This document shows, one piece after another, positions 24,473-32,909 of a stretch of DNA of 48,772 bases. Position 1 is the stretch's first letter. Every line of letters starts with the position of its first letter. Both the position numbers and the translations under genes were made by a program. Source of the stretch: an uncultured Candidatus Melainabacteria bacterium (GTDB lineage: Bacteria > Cyanobacteriota > Vampirovibrionia > Gastranaerophilales > Gastranaerophilaceae); contig CAKUUG010000009.1 of the NCBI GenBank assembly GCA_934692665.1, positions 1-48,772 of the forward strand, read 5' to 3'. A model generated the notes under the pieces. The model saw only the letters and a list, made by a program, of their open reading frames with translations. It had not been told where the DNA came from and ran no database searches.

Positions 24473-24492
24473 ATTTATATTATAATCGAAAA
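24473..24492. promoter_or_regulatory. Symmetric bidirectional promoter, leaderless on both sides
   Basis: ATTATAAT (24479-24486) is its own reverse complement and gives TATAAT on the plus strand (24481-24486) and on the minus strand (24484-24479). Each box ends exactly six bases before an ATG: 24493 (plus, hemW) and 24472 (minus, SIS protein). Neither gene has a ribosome site. Confidence 0.75.
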
Positions 24493-25581
24493 ATGACAAA
24501 TTGTATCTATATTCATATACCATTTTGTGAAAAAAAATGTAACTATTGTTGTTTTTGTTCTTTTAATATGCTTTCAAAAAAGGAAGATTATATTAACGCT
24601 TTAATAAAAGAAATAAATTTTTACTATGATAATACATTACTAAAAACTCTATATTTTGGCGGAGGAACGCCATCTTTGTTAGAGATAAAAGATTTTGAAA
24701 AAATATTGTCATTGTTTAATTTTGATAAAGAAACCGAAATAACTATAGAACTCAACCCAAATACTTCTGATTTAAACAAACTGAAAGAACTAAAAAACTT
24801 GGGGATAAACAGACTCAGCATCGGAGTGCAAAATTTTGACGATGAAATACTGAAAATAATAGGCAGAAACCACACCAAAAAAGAAATCTACAAATGCATT
24901 GAAAATATTAACAAGGCCGGTTTTGAAAATTTTAGTATTGATTTGATGTATGGATTACCGAATCAAAACATAAAACAGTGGGAAACAACGCTAAATGAAG
25001 CAATTGATTTAAACCCAAAACATATTTCTTTATATGGTTTAAAAATAGAAAAAGGTACATATTTTTATACGCATGAGCCGAAAAACCTGCCCGACCTTGA
25101 TACACAAGCAAAAATGTATGAAATTGCAATAGAAAAACTACATAAAAAATTTTTGCATTATGAATTTTCTTCTTTTGCAAAAAATAAAAACTACATTTCA
25201 AAACACAATTCATCATACTGGAAAAGAAAGAATTATTGGGGCTTTGGACTTTCTGCAAGCGGTTTTATCGACAACAAAAGATACACCAATACTTTTAATT
25301 TTAAAAACTATACAAAAAATCCAATAGAAAAAAACTATCAAATTTTAACAAAACAAGAACAAATTGAAGAAGAAATTTTTTTGGGATTAAGATTGAATGA
25401 TGGCTTAGATTTTGACTTAATTAATAAAAAATACAATATTGATATTTTTAAAAAATACCAATATCTATTTGACAAATTTTCCAAAAACGGCTTTATGACT
25501 CTCACCCACAATGGCATAAAACTAACCAAACAAGGTATTTTATTGTCTAATGAAATTTTATGCGAATTTATAGAAATCTAA
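24493..25581 (+). CDS. hemW: Radical SAM heme chaperone HemW (coproporphyrinogen oxidase-like)
   Basis: 362 aa. CEKKCNYC (about residues 12-19) is the CxxxCxxC cluster motif of radical SAM enzymes, in the HemN/HemW context YIHIPFCEKKC. LYFGGGTPSLL and LSIGVQNFDDEILKIIGRNH follow, then SIDLMYGLPNQNIKQW, all typical of HemW. The C-terminal part (about 285-362) is the HemN-like winged domain. HemW inserts heme or acts as heme chaperone; true HemN would be longer with an extra N-terminal arm. The ATG at 24493 is preferred over the upstream 24439 because it starts two residues before the family block and sits on a -10/N6 leaderless site. Confidence 0.88.
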   Translation: MTNCIYIHIPFCEKKCNYCCFCSFNMLSKKEDYINALIKEINFYYDNTLLKTLYFGGGTPSLLEIKDFEKILSLFNFDKETEITIELNPNTSDLNKLKELKNLGINRLSIGVQNFDDEILKIIGRNHTKKEIYKCIENINKAGFENFSIDLMYGLPNQNIKQWETTLNEAIDLNPKHISLYGLKIEKGTYFYTHEPKNLPDLDTQAKMYEIAIEKLHKKFLHYEFSSFAKNKNYISKHNSSYWKRKNYWGFGLSASGFIDNKRYTNTFNFKNYTKNPIEKNYQILTKQEQIEEEIFLGLRLNDGLDFDLINKKYNIDIFKKYQYLFDKFSKNGFMTLTHNGIKLTKQGILLSNEILCEFIEI

Positions 25582-25622
25582 TAAATGCTAAAGTTTGTTT
25601 AAAAACTCAAACATTTATTAGA
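25577..25622. terminator. Inverted repeat between convergent hemW and kdsB
   Basis: TCTAATAAATG (25577-25587) pairs with CATTTATTAGA (25612-25622), with a smaller GTTTG/CAAAC pairing inside. The left arm contains the hemW stop codon. No long T-run, so it is a weaker terminator for either side. Confidence 0.5.
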
Positions 25623-25639
25623 TTATTTCCAATCAGTAT

Positions 25640-26368
25640 TTATTTTTTATTTTCAATTAGGTTTTTGAATTTTTCGTAATCTTCTATTGTGTCGATACCG
25701 GTGGGGTTGAGGGTTGTTATTGCAATTTTTATTTTCATACCGTTTTGCAAAGCTCTTAGTTGTTCAAGGCTTTCTTGTTTTTCTAAATTTGTTTGAGACA
25801 GTTGTGTCATTTTAATTAAAGAATCTTTTTTGTAACCGTATATTCCAATATGAGCGTAATATGGAGATTGGTTTTCATTTCTTTCAAAAGGTATAGGACA
25901 TCTTGAAAAATATAGGGCGTTGAAATTGTTATCAAAAACACATTTTACACAATTTGGGTTATTAATTTGGTCTTTGTCTTTTATTTCTCGAACAAGTGTT
26001 GAAATATCAGCACCATCAGATAGAGCTTCTATTGTCATATCAATTACATCAGGTGTAATCTGAGGTTCATCTCCTTGCAAGTTTAAAACATAATCAAATT
26101 CAGGATGTCTTGATACAACTTCTGCTATTCTATCAGAACCGCATTTGTGATTGGGCGATGTCATTTCGCAAACTCCACCAAATTCTTCAACAGCAGATTT
26201 TATTCTTTCGTCATCTGTTGCAACAATTACTTCTTGAGCTAGTTTTGATTTTTTAGCAGCTTCATATACATATTGTATAATTGGTTTGTTGTTAACTTTT
26301 AATAATGGTTTTGCCGGTAATCTGGTTGATGAGTATCTTGCCGGAATGATTATTACTGTTTTTTTCAT
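25640..26368 (-). CDS. kdsB: 3-deoxy-manno-octulosonate cytidylyltransferase (CMP-KDO synthetase)
   Basis: 242 aa. Activates KDO with CTP for LPS inner-core synthesis in the cytoplasm. Motifs: IIPARYSSTRLPAKPLL (nucleotide-binding, residues 7-23), VATDDERI, NLQGDEPQI (metal and substrate site) and YFSRCPIPFERN, ending HIGIYGYKKDSLI and LEQLRALQNG. The frame continues 20 codons upstream, but AGAGGAAGCTC places the start at 26368 and the next residues match the family. It follows the large TPR/coiled-coil protein by 13 bp, so they are co-transcribed. Its presence argues for an outer membrane with KDO. Confidence 0.96.
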   Translation of the reverse strand: MKKTVIIIPARYSSTRLPAKPLLKVNNKPIIQYVYEAAKKSKLAQEVIVATDDERIKSAVEEFGGVCEMTSPNHKCGSDRIAEVVSRHPEFDYVLNLQGDEPQITPDVIDMTIEALSDGADISTLVREIKDKDQINNPNCVKCVFDNNFNALYFSRCPIPFERNENQSPYYAHIGIYGYKKDSLIKMTQLSQTNLEKQESLEQLRALQNGMKIKIAITTLNPTGIDTIEDYEKFKNLIENKK

Positions 26369-26381
26369 GAGCTTCCTCTTT

Positions 26382-28676
26382 TTAGTAGTATTTTTGTCCC
26401 AAAGATATAACTTTCTTTTGAATTTCATCTATCAAATCTTTTTCATCAGGTTCAATAGACAAAAATCTCTCGTATGCAATAAGTGCATTTCTTTCATCTT
26501 TGATTTTTTCATAAGATTTTCCCAATTGGTAAAATGCCATATACAAAGAAGAATCAAGATTGATTGCTTTTTGCAAATCAATTATTGCAGCTGCATTTCT
26601 ATTCATGGCATCATAAGATAACGCTCTGTAATAATACAATTGAGCACTTTCGGGGAATTTTTTTACACCTTCATCCAGAATTTGTGAGGCTTCAAGATAT
26701 TTGTTTTCTTCAAATTTTGAATAAGCGTTATTAATATACCTTGTCACTAATTTTTGTTTTACAAAAGGAAGAAGATTTGTTGCTTTTATATTTGTAGAAT
26801 CCAATTTTATTGCTCTATTTAAATTGTAATAAGCCGTTTCAAAACTATCCAATTCCATATAAACCAACGCCAAACTATAATACAAATCAGAGTCTGTCGG
26901 TGAAAGTTTGATTGCTTCTTTGTAATATTGAATAGCAGCAGTCGGCGTTTCCAGAAGTTTGTATGTGTTTGCAATTGCATAAAAAGTTTTTGAATCTTTT
27001 TTTTCTATTTTTAAATAGTTATTCAATAATGTATTGTATTCTACATATTTTTTCGGATTTTTGGTTTGAAAAGTTTTTAATTCTTGAGCAATTTTTCTTT
27101 GCTCGTATTCTTTTTGCAATTTTTCTTTTTGAAGTTTTTCTTGTTTTTCTTGTTGGAGTTTTGCTTCAGCTTTTTGTTTTTGTTCCAATTCTTGTTGAAG
27201 CTTTTGTTCTTTTTCTTTTTTTAATTTTTCTTCTTTTATTTTTTGTTGCCTTTGTTTTTCTTCTTCAATTTTAATTTGTGCTTTTCTTTTTAGCTCTTGT
27301 TGTTCTTTTTCTTGTTTTTCTTTTAGTGCTTGTTGTTTTTTGAGCTTAGCTTCTTGTTGAGCTCTCTTTTTTGCTTCTTGTATTTCTTTTTGTTTTCTAA
27401 TTTTTTCTTGTTCAAGCTCTAATTCTTTTTGTTTTTTTAGCTCCAATTCTTTTTGCTTTTGCAATTTTATTTGAGCAATTCTTTCTTGTTCTTCTTTTAT
27501 TTTTTGTTGTTTAAGCTCTTCTTGTCTTGCTATTTCTTGTTGTCTTAGAATTTCTTGTTGTTTTTGGTATTCGATTTGTCTTCTTTCTTCTTCTTCCATT
27601 TGAAAAGCAAGCCTTCTAAAGTCATTCGCTCCATCATCGCCAAATTCATCCAAAAAACGAGCAAACTCAATGCAATCGTCTTTTGTGACAGTGTAGCTGA
27701 GTTTATCAAAGTGAATCTTTTTTAATATAGAAGCCAAAGGAAGTTTGTTTTCAAGAAGCTTGTATATACCATATTTTGCTTGCTTAGAAGATGGATCTTG
27801 TTTTAGAATTTCTACATATTCTTTGTATGCAGAATTAAGATTTCCGTCTTTTGCAAGAGCTTTTGCTTTTGTTGTTCTGATTTGAGTATCATTCTTTTTT
27901 TGAAAAAGTATAATATCTGCCAATTTTATTGCATCATTTGTACAGTTGTCTTCGTAAAACAAATCTAATAAATAATATTTTAAAAATATGTCTTCAGGGT
28001 TTGCCTGCAAAGCTTTTAGAAAACTTCTATATGAATCTTCTCTTTTTCCGAGTTTTACTTGTACATTTGCTAATGTTTCATAGAAATTGTTTGCTTCATA
28101 TTTGTTTGTTGGAGTTGCAAAATTTAGGATGATTTCTTCAACTTGTCTTAATAGTGAAAAATCATCAGTATTTTCAATCAGTAAAGACAAATATTCTAGA
28201 GCCATTATGTTTTTGTCTTCTTTTATGTATATTTTTGCAAGTTTAAACAAGACAGAAGTATTGGTATCATCGTATTTTAGTGAATTTTTGTAATATTGGA
28301 CAGTCTTTTTAATTGGTCTTTTTGTATTAAAACAAATATCGCCCAATAATTCGTAGCATTTTGATACTTTGTAATTTTCTTCAATCAAAGAATTTAGTTC
28401 ATAAACCGCAGCATTGTATTTTTGCTCTTGTATTAAACGAAAAACATCGCTGAATCTAAAGTCTTTTGTATAGTCTATTTTTTGTTGGAGAATTATTTTA
28501 TCTAATTTTTGTTTTGATTTTATGTATTCTGCAGATTTTTTGTTCGTCAAATAAGACATCTCGCCACGCAAAGTATCAAACTCGATAGTTTTGTTGTCTT
28601 GAGCGAAAGAGGGAGTATTTAATACAAAATATAGACAGATAAATAAAGTTAAAAAGTATTTTATACAAATTCTCAA
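26382..28676 (-). CDS. Exported TPR protein with long central charged coiled coil
   Basis: 764 aa. Signal peptide (RICIKYFLTLFICLYFVLNT, cleaved after SFA). Residues about 70-330 are TPR repeats (for example AVYELNSLIEENYKVSKCYE). About 360-540 is an unbroken Arg/Lys/Glu/Gln-rich helix with repeated QKEL, KQQ and EEK units, a long coiled coil or single alpha-helix. The last 210 residues are TPRs again (TAAIQYYKEAIKLSPTDSDL). Likely a periplasmic or envelope scaffold that spans distance. TTG start, with GAGG about nine bases upstream. Family not identified; upstream of kdsB. Confidence 0.82.
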   Translation of the reverse strand: MRICIKYFLTLFICLYFVLNTPSFAQDNKTIEFDTLRGEMSYLTNKKSAEYIKSKQKLDKIILQQKIDYTKDFRFSDVFRLIQEQKYNAAVYELNSLIEENYKVSKCYELLGDICFNTKRPIKKTVQYYKNSLKYDDTNTSVLFKLAKIYIKEDKNIMALEYLSLLIENTDDFSLLRQVEEIILNFATPTNKYEANNFYETLANVQVKLGKREDSYRSFLKALQANPEDIFLKYYLLDLFYEDNCTNDAIKLADIILFQKKNDTQIRTTKAKALAKDGNLNSAYKEYVEILKQDPSSKQAKYGIYKLLENKLPLASILKKIHFDKLSYTVTKDDCIEFARFLDEFGDDGANDFRRLAFQMEEEERRQIEYQKQQEILRQQEIARQEELKQQKIKEEQERIAQIKLQKQKELELKKQKELELEQEKIRKQKEIQEAKKRAQQEAKLKKQQALKEKQEKEQQELKRKAQIKIEEEKQRQQKIKEEKLKKEKEQKLQQELEQKQKAEAKLQQEKQEKLQKEKLQKEYEQRKIAQELKTFQTKNPKKYVEYNTLLNNYLKIEKKDSKTFYAIANTYKLLETPTAAIQYYKEAIKLSPTDSDLYYSLALVYMELDSFETAYYNLNRAIKLDSTNIKATNLLPFVKQKLVTRYINNAYSKFEENKYLEASQILDEGVKKFPESAQLYYYRALSYDAMNRNAAAIIDLQKAINLDSSLYMAFYQLGKSYEKIKDERNALIAYERFLSIEPDEKDLIDEIQKKVISLGQKYY

Positions 28677-28798
28677 ATAATTCTACCTCATGTCAATTTT
28701 CCTCATTTTACTATAAAAACAAGAAAAAATGAATAAACAAAAAGGTAAATTTTCGTTTCATTGTTGCATTTTAATTTTATACGTTTAAAATATACATT

Positions 28799-30667
28799 AT
28801 GAATAAAAAATTTATATTGGTTTTTAGTGCAACGATGATTATGGCTTCTTTTATACAAACAGAAGCAAAAATGAGTTCGCAATCGTACAAGCTCTACAAC
28901 AGTGCAATTGCTCAGGAACAAGCAGGAAACTATTCTCAGGCATTGGAATACATTAAAAAAGCACTTGTGTATTCACCTGATGATACTATACTAAATATCA
29001 AAGTAGCCGGTTTGTATGAGAACTTGAGCCAAAGGCAAGAAGCAATTTCTGCCTACAAAAAAGCAATTTCATTAAGACCCGAAGACGGTTTTTTGTATAT
29101 AAGTTTGGGTAATTTGTATATGCAATTATACGATTACAAAAACGCTCTTGATTATTACGAAAAAGCTCAAACTCTCGTTGGGGATTACAAATACAATTAC
29201 ATCAACATTGCAAATGCAAGAAGTTTGCTAAACGACACAAAAGGTGCTATTGAAGCGTACAACAAATTTCTAGAAGCATATCCAAACAATCTGGAAGGTC
29301 AAAGTGCAATTGCAAATATTTATCTGGAAGAAAAAGACTACGATAAATCAATAGAATATTTTGCAACAGCACTAAGAACAAATCCGGAATCTTTTAGGGA
29401 TTATTCAAATTATGGACTTGCACTGTTGAGAAAAGGTGACTATGCAAAAGCAGAAATAGCCTTCAAAAGTGCAGTTGGAATAAACAAAAATGATTCAGTG
29501 AGCTATGCAAATTTGGGCGTTGTACAAATGAAGCAAGACAAATTTGATGAAGCAATGAATTCTTTTCAAAAAACTCTGGAACTGGATCCCGATCTCAATG
29601 CAATCAGATTTGATTATGCAGTTTTATTAACACAAAAAGGTCAAACAGATAGAGCTATTTCGCAGTACGAGGCATTTATCGGCGAGTATCCTGATTCTAT
29701 TCAGGCTTATATAAATATGGCAAAATTGTATCTGGATAGCCAAAATTATCAAAAAGCAACAGAAGTTCTCGAAAATGCGAACAAGTTGAAACCTAATGAC
29801 TTGAATATAAAATTAGAACTTGCAAAAACATACCAAAACAATGGTGATTTTGCAGATGCTCTAAAATACTATGGAGAAGTATTAACCCTTGATAAAACCA
29901 ATATTGTTGCTCAATACAACAAAGCAATCGTAAAAACTCAACTTGGTGAATATCAAACAGCCTCTGAAATTTACAGTCAACTTTTAAAAGTCGATGATAG
30001 TTTGTTATCTAAAAACAATATTTCAAAAACAGACATAAAAAATGATTCTATAACAAACGATATACTCACTGCTCAAAGTTACTATACAAATGGCGACTAC
30101 AAAAAAGCAAGAAATATGTATATGAAACTTTTGGGCGTTACAGATGATGATTACAGGGTTTATATAGGGCTTGCCGATACTTCTTTGGCTCTAAATATGC
30201 ATGCTTATGCAAAAGATTACTATGAAAAAGCAATTCAATTAGACAATACAGACAAAAACGCTCTAGCACATTATGCAGAAGTTCTATATCAATTAAAAGA
30301 TTATGATTTAGCTTTGGGCGTTTTGGATAAAGCAATCGACAACGATAAAAAAGATGACAAATTGTACTATAATAAAGGTTTAATCAATTACGAACTCAAA
30401 AACTACAATTTAGCCCAAGCAAATGTTCAAGAAGCCCTTAATCTAAACAATAACGAGGCTGATTATTATTATCTTTTGGCTTTAATTTTAGAAGCAATAG
30501 ATAACAAACCGAAAGCAATTGAAACTTTTAATATTTTTCTTGAAATGTCAAATGATGAAAATTTAAAAGCTGAAGTCAAAAACCACATAAAAAAACTAAT
30601 GCCTGAAGAAGAAACTCAAGAAATAAAACCGGAAGAAAAAGTCCAAACAAATGAAGAAAGCAATTAG
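28799..30667 (+). CDS. Exported multi-TPR protein (622 aa)
   Basis: Signal peptide MNKKFILVFSATMIMASFIQ then TEA, cut near residue 23. The mature protein is about 16 tandem TPR motifs (examples: GNYSQALEYIKKALVYSPDD, QEAISAYKKAISLRPEDGFL, FDEAMNSFQKTLELDPDLNA), ending in an acidic Glu/Lys tail. Probably an envelope protein-protein scaffold. No ribosome site; TTGCAT (28764-28769), 16 bp, TAAAAT (28786-28791) and seven bases precede the ATG. Divergent from the other large TPR protein, and overlapping the next small exported protein by 17 bp, which suggests they work together. Confidence 0.87.
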   Translation: MNKKFILVFSATMIMASFIQTEAKMSSQSYKLYNSAIAQEQAGNYSQALEYIKKALVYSPDDTILNIKVAGLYENLSQRQEAISAYKKAISLRPEDGFLYISLGNLYMQLYDYKNALDYYEKAQTLVGDYKYNYINIANARSLLNDTKGAIEAYNKFLEAYPNNLEGQSAIANIYLEEKDYDKSIEYFATALRTNPESFRDYSNYGLALLRKGDYAKAEIAFKSAVGINKNDSVSYANLGVVQMKQDKFDEAMNSFQKTLELDPDLNAIRFDYAVLLTQKGQTDRAISQYEAFIGEYPDSIQAYINMAKLYLDSQNYQKATEVLENANKLKPNDLNIKLELAKTYQNNGDFADALKYYGEVLTLDKTNIVAQYNKAIVKTQLGEYQTASEIYSQLLKVDDSLLSKNNISKTDIKNDSITNDILTAQSYYTNGDYKKARNMYMKLLGVTDDDYRVYIGLADTSLALNMHAYAKDYYEKAIQLDNTDKNALAHYAEVLYQLKDYDLALGVLDKAIDNDKKDDKLYYNKGLINYELKNYNLAQANVQEALNLNNNEADYYYLLALILEAIDNKPKAIETFNIFLEMSNDENLKAEVKNHIKKLMPEEETQEIKPEEKVQTNEESN

Positions 30668-31076
30668 TCTTTTATTTTTGGGGTGTTTTCTATTTTTACC
30701 GTCTTATGCTTTTAAAAAGAAAAAGCTGCCGACGAGTTTGATTTTGACTTCTTTTGACCCTTTGGTTAAAGATGGTTTCGATGTAAAAATTCAAGAAGAT
30801 AGATATTTTAAAAAAGGTGAAAAAATATATTTTTTAATACAAAACCCAAATGGCTTTGCATCTGACTATATAAAATATCAAATCATAAAACAAGACGACA
30901 ATGCACATATTGGCGGATATTCCAGATTTTTAAACAAAACCGCAAAATTAAAAAATAAAAATTACTTTAGTGATTACTTTGTTTTGTATCAAAAAGGCAA
31001 ATATTATCTTCAAGTTTTTGATATTACAGACACAAATCACTGGTTAAATTTGGAAGGATTTATGGTAATTGATTAA
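30651..31076 (+). CDS. Small exported protein, unknown (141 aa)
   Basis: Signal peptide MKKAISLLFLGCFLFLPSYA, likely cut after Ala20. The mature part is about 120 residues, basic, beta-rich by its alternation of aromatic and polar residues (KIYFLIQNPNGFASDYIKYQ), perhaps an immunoglobulin-like fold. No family recognised. The start lies inside the end of the TPR gene and has no clear ribosome site, so translation is probably coupled; it overlaps the next gene by 8 bp too. Confidence 0.75.
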   Translation: MKKAISLLFLGCFLFLPSYAFKKKKLPTSLILTSFDPLVKDGFDVKIQEDRYFKKGEKIYFLIQNPNGFASDYIKYQIIKQDDNAHIGGYSRFLNKTAKLKNKNYFSDYFVLYQKGKYYLQVFDITDTNHWLNLEGFMVID

Positions 31077-31518
31077 AGATATTTTTAAAACAATAAAAAA
31101 CTTTATAGAAGATTTCGGTTTTGATATATACAACAAACTTTTTTCTTCAAAATACGTTTTAAAAGGCAAATGTAAAAAATGTGGGGCTTGTTGTCGAAAT
31201 ATTTTATTTTCTACAAAAGAAGGGTATGTAAAATCTGAAGAAATTTTTAAACAAATGCAAAAGAAATACAAATACTACAGGAATTTTAGAATTTCCGGCG
31301 TAGTATCTGAAAAACAAGATTTTCAAAATGGTGCATTGACTTTTGAATGCAAATTTATTTCAAAAAACAACAAATGCAAAATTTACCCATTAAGACCAAT
31401 TTTTTGCAGAGATTATCCAAATGTGATACCGGAATTTATCTACAATGGTGTCACAATGTTGGATGAGTGCGGTTATTATTTTGATGTTGATAAAAAGTTT
31501 GATAGTTATCTAAAATAA
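31069..31518 (+). CDS. YkgJ-family CxxCxxCC cluster protein
   Basis: 149 aa. GKCKKCGACCRN (about residues 32-43) is the CxxCxxCC zinc or Fe-S binding block of the YkgJ family, with further Cys in CKFISKNNKCKIYPLRPIFC, the second half of the signature. A last Cys is in DECGYYF. The family's role is unknown; some members sit with radical SAM or envelope genes. The TTG start overlaps the stop of the upstream gene, with GGAAGGA (31052-31058) as ribosome site. Last gene of the TPR operon, convergent with mnmA without space between stops. Confidence 0.85.
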   Translation: MIKDIFKTIKNFIEDFGFDIYNKLFSSKYVLKGKCKKCGACCRNILFSTKEGYVKSEEIFKQMQKKYKYYRNFRISGVVSEKQDFQNGALTFECKFISKNNKCKIYPLRPIFCRDYPNVIPEFIYNGVTMLDECGYYFDVDKKFDSYLK

Positions 31519-32619
31519 TTATTCAACTTTTTCTATTACGCCGCCTACAATCACTACATCATTGTCATACAATACAACAGATTGTCCCATTGCTATTGAT
31601 TTTTGATACTCGTCAAATGTGATTTTTATATTGTCATTATCAATTATTTCAAAAGTAACTTCTGTTGGCTCTTGGGTAGAGCGAATTTTTGCTGTAACTT
31701 TGTTTTGAACTTTATTGAGATTGTTAAATCTGGATAAAGACAAGATATTTAGCCTGTTTGCATACAAGACATTTTTAAACGTTTTGTCTTTTGGTCCAAT
31801 TACAACTTCGTTTGTATCTTTTCTTAATTCCAAAACATACATAGGTTCACTCGCTGCAATTCCAATACCTTTTCTTTGTCCTATTGTATAATTCCAAATA
31901 CCTTTATGAGTACCGAGAACTTTTCCTTCTGTATCAACAATATTGCCTTCTTTTTCTTTTACGTTTAACAATTCATTGTAATCGCCTTCGTAGAAATCTT
32001 GGCTATCAGGTTTGTCAGCAGAATCAAGCCCAAAGTCTTTTGCTATTTGTCTTATTTGTTCTTTGTTATATTCACCCAAAGGAAGCATAATTGAAGCCAA
32101 TTGTTCTTTAGTCAAACGATACAAAAAGTACGATTGGTCTTTTTTTGAATATACACCTCTTTTTAGAACATATTCATCATTTTCTTTTTCAACTCTAGCA
32201 TAATGACCGGTTGCAAAATAATCGAACTCAACTCCGTTCATTTTTGCAATATGAGGCAAAACACCAAATTTTACCAACGCATTACACCAAATACAAGGGT
32301 TTGGGGTTCTACCTTGTATGTATTCAGATTTGAAATATTTTAAAACAATTTCTTCATATTGAGAAGCACAATCAAAAACATGGAATGGGATATCCAATTG
32401 CTGTGCAATTTTTCTTGCTGCATCAATGTCTTCTTTTTCATGAGGTCCAAAACATGCATTTTTCTTGTGTTCTTGAAAAGCCATGCCTTTTATTTCACGA
32501 TTTCCCCAAATCGCCATTGTAGCACCAATTACATTGTAACCTTTATCTTTTAAGAGTTTTGCACATACAGAACTGTCTACGCCACCCGATAAACCAACTA
32601 AAATTGTTTTGTTTGTCAT
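31519..32619 (-). CDS. mnmA: tRNA-specific 2-thiouridylase MnmA
   Basis: 366 aa. Thiolates U34 of Lys, Glu and Gln tRNAs. ATP-pyrophosphatase PP-loop VGLSGGVDSSV (8-18), GRTPNPCIWCNALVKFG with the first catalytic Cys, FATGHYAR, QSYFLYRL, and KPDSQDFYEGDY. In E. coli-type MnmA the last block is GICFIG-like, carrying the second catalytic Cys; here the Cys is missing. Instead there is a Cys in NACFGPHEKEDIDAA near residue 56. I recall a TrmU subgroup with this arrangement, so this is a variant rather than a broken gene. GGAG ribosome site nine bases before ATG. Confidence 0.94.
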   Translation of the reverse strand: MTNKTILVGLSGGVDSSVCAKLLKDKGYNVIGATMAIWGNREIKGMAFQEHKKNACFGPHEKEDIDAARKIAQQLDIPFHVFDCASQYEEIVLKYFKSEYIQGRTPNPCIWCNALVKFGVLPHIAKMNGVEFDYFATGHYARVEKENDEYVLKRGVYSKKDQSYFLYRLTKEQLASIMLPLGEYNKEQIRQIAKDFGLDSADKPDSQDFYEGDYNELLNVKEKEGNIVDTEGKVLGTHKGIWNYTIGQRKGIGIAASEPMYVLELRKDTNEVVIGPKDKTFKNVLYANRLNILSLSRFNNLNKVQNKVTAKIRSTQEPTEVTFEIIDNDNIKITFDEYQKSIAMGQSVVLYDNDVVIVGGVIEKVE

Positions 32620-32716
32620 TTCTTCTCCAAAATTATTACGAAAGAAATTATATCATAAATATGTTTTTATATTGACATCGAAATAGAAATGGTATGTTGC
32701 AAAATTTAAATTGATA

Positions 32717-32752
32717 TTGATTTTTTATTTTTTTTGTTTTAAGAATAAAAGT
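32717..32752 (+). promoter_or_regulatory. Possible promoter for the Cys-leader transcript
   Basis: TTGATT (32717-32722), 18 bp, AAGAAT (32741-32746), six bases, ATG of the leader peptide at 32753. The -10 is weak (4 of 6 matches). Confidence 0.4.
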
Positions 32753-32806
32753 ATGAAAAATATTTTAACAGCTATTACTACATTTTCTTGTTGTTGTTCT
32801 AAGTAA
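32753..32806 (+). CDS. Putative Cys-run leader peptide (17 aa)
   Basis: Short frame MKNILTAITTFSCCCSK with three consecutive TGT codons just before its stop, which lies in the 5' arm and loop of the hairpin at 32797-32819. This is the classic layout of an attenuation leader in which ribosome stalling at scarce Cys codons would alter RNA folding. Whether it is translated is unproven. It precedes the 490-aa membrane protein gene by about 100 bp. Confidence 0.4.
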   Translation: MKNILTAITTFSCCCSK

Positions 32807-32824
32807 AAAGAACTTAGAATTTTT
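32797..32824 (+). terminator. Attenuator-like terminator in the leader
   Basis: 8-bp stem TTCTAAGT/ACTTAGAA (32797-32804 with 32812-32819), seven-base loop, five T. Competing pairings exist: TAACAGCT (32766-32773) with AGCTGTTA (32826-32833), and AAGAACTTA (32808-32816) with TAAGTTCTT (32854-32862). A further stem CTTTAAAAA/TTTTTAAAG lies at 32860-32881. Confidence 0.5.
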
Positions 32825-32909
32825 AAGCTGTTAGATTTTATAGATTATATTTTTAAGTTCTTTAAAAAAGTGTTTTTAAAGGCTTATTTTTTATGCAAAG
32901 GAAAATATT

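Noticed and set aside
24439..24492. Upstream start for hemW at 24439
   Set aside because: It would overlap the divergent gene's coding start and add 18 residues not found in the family; the -10/N6 site supports 24493.
26963..27274. Long plus-strand open frame rich in Phe/Leu
   Set aside because: It is the antisense of the Lys/Glu/Gln-rich coiled coil of the TPR protein; the composition follows from that, and no ribosome site or promoter fits.
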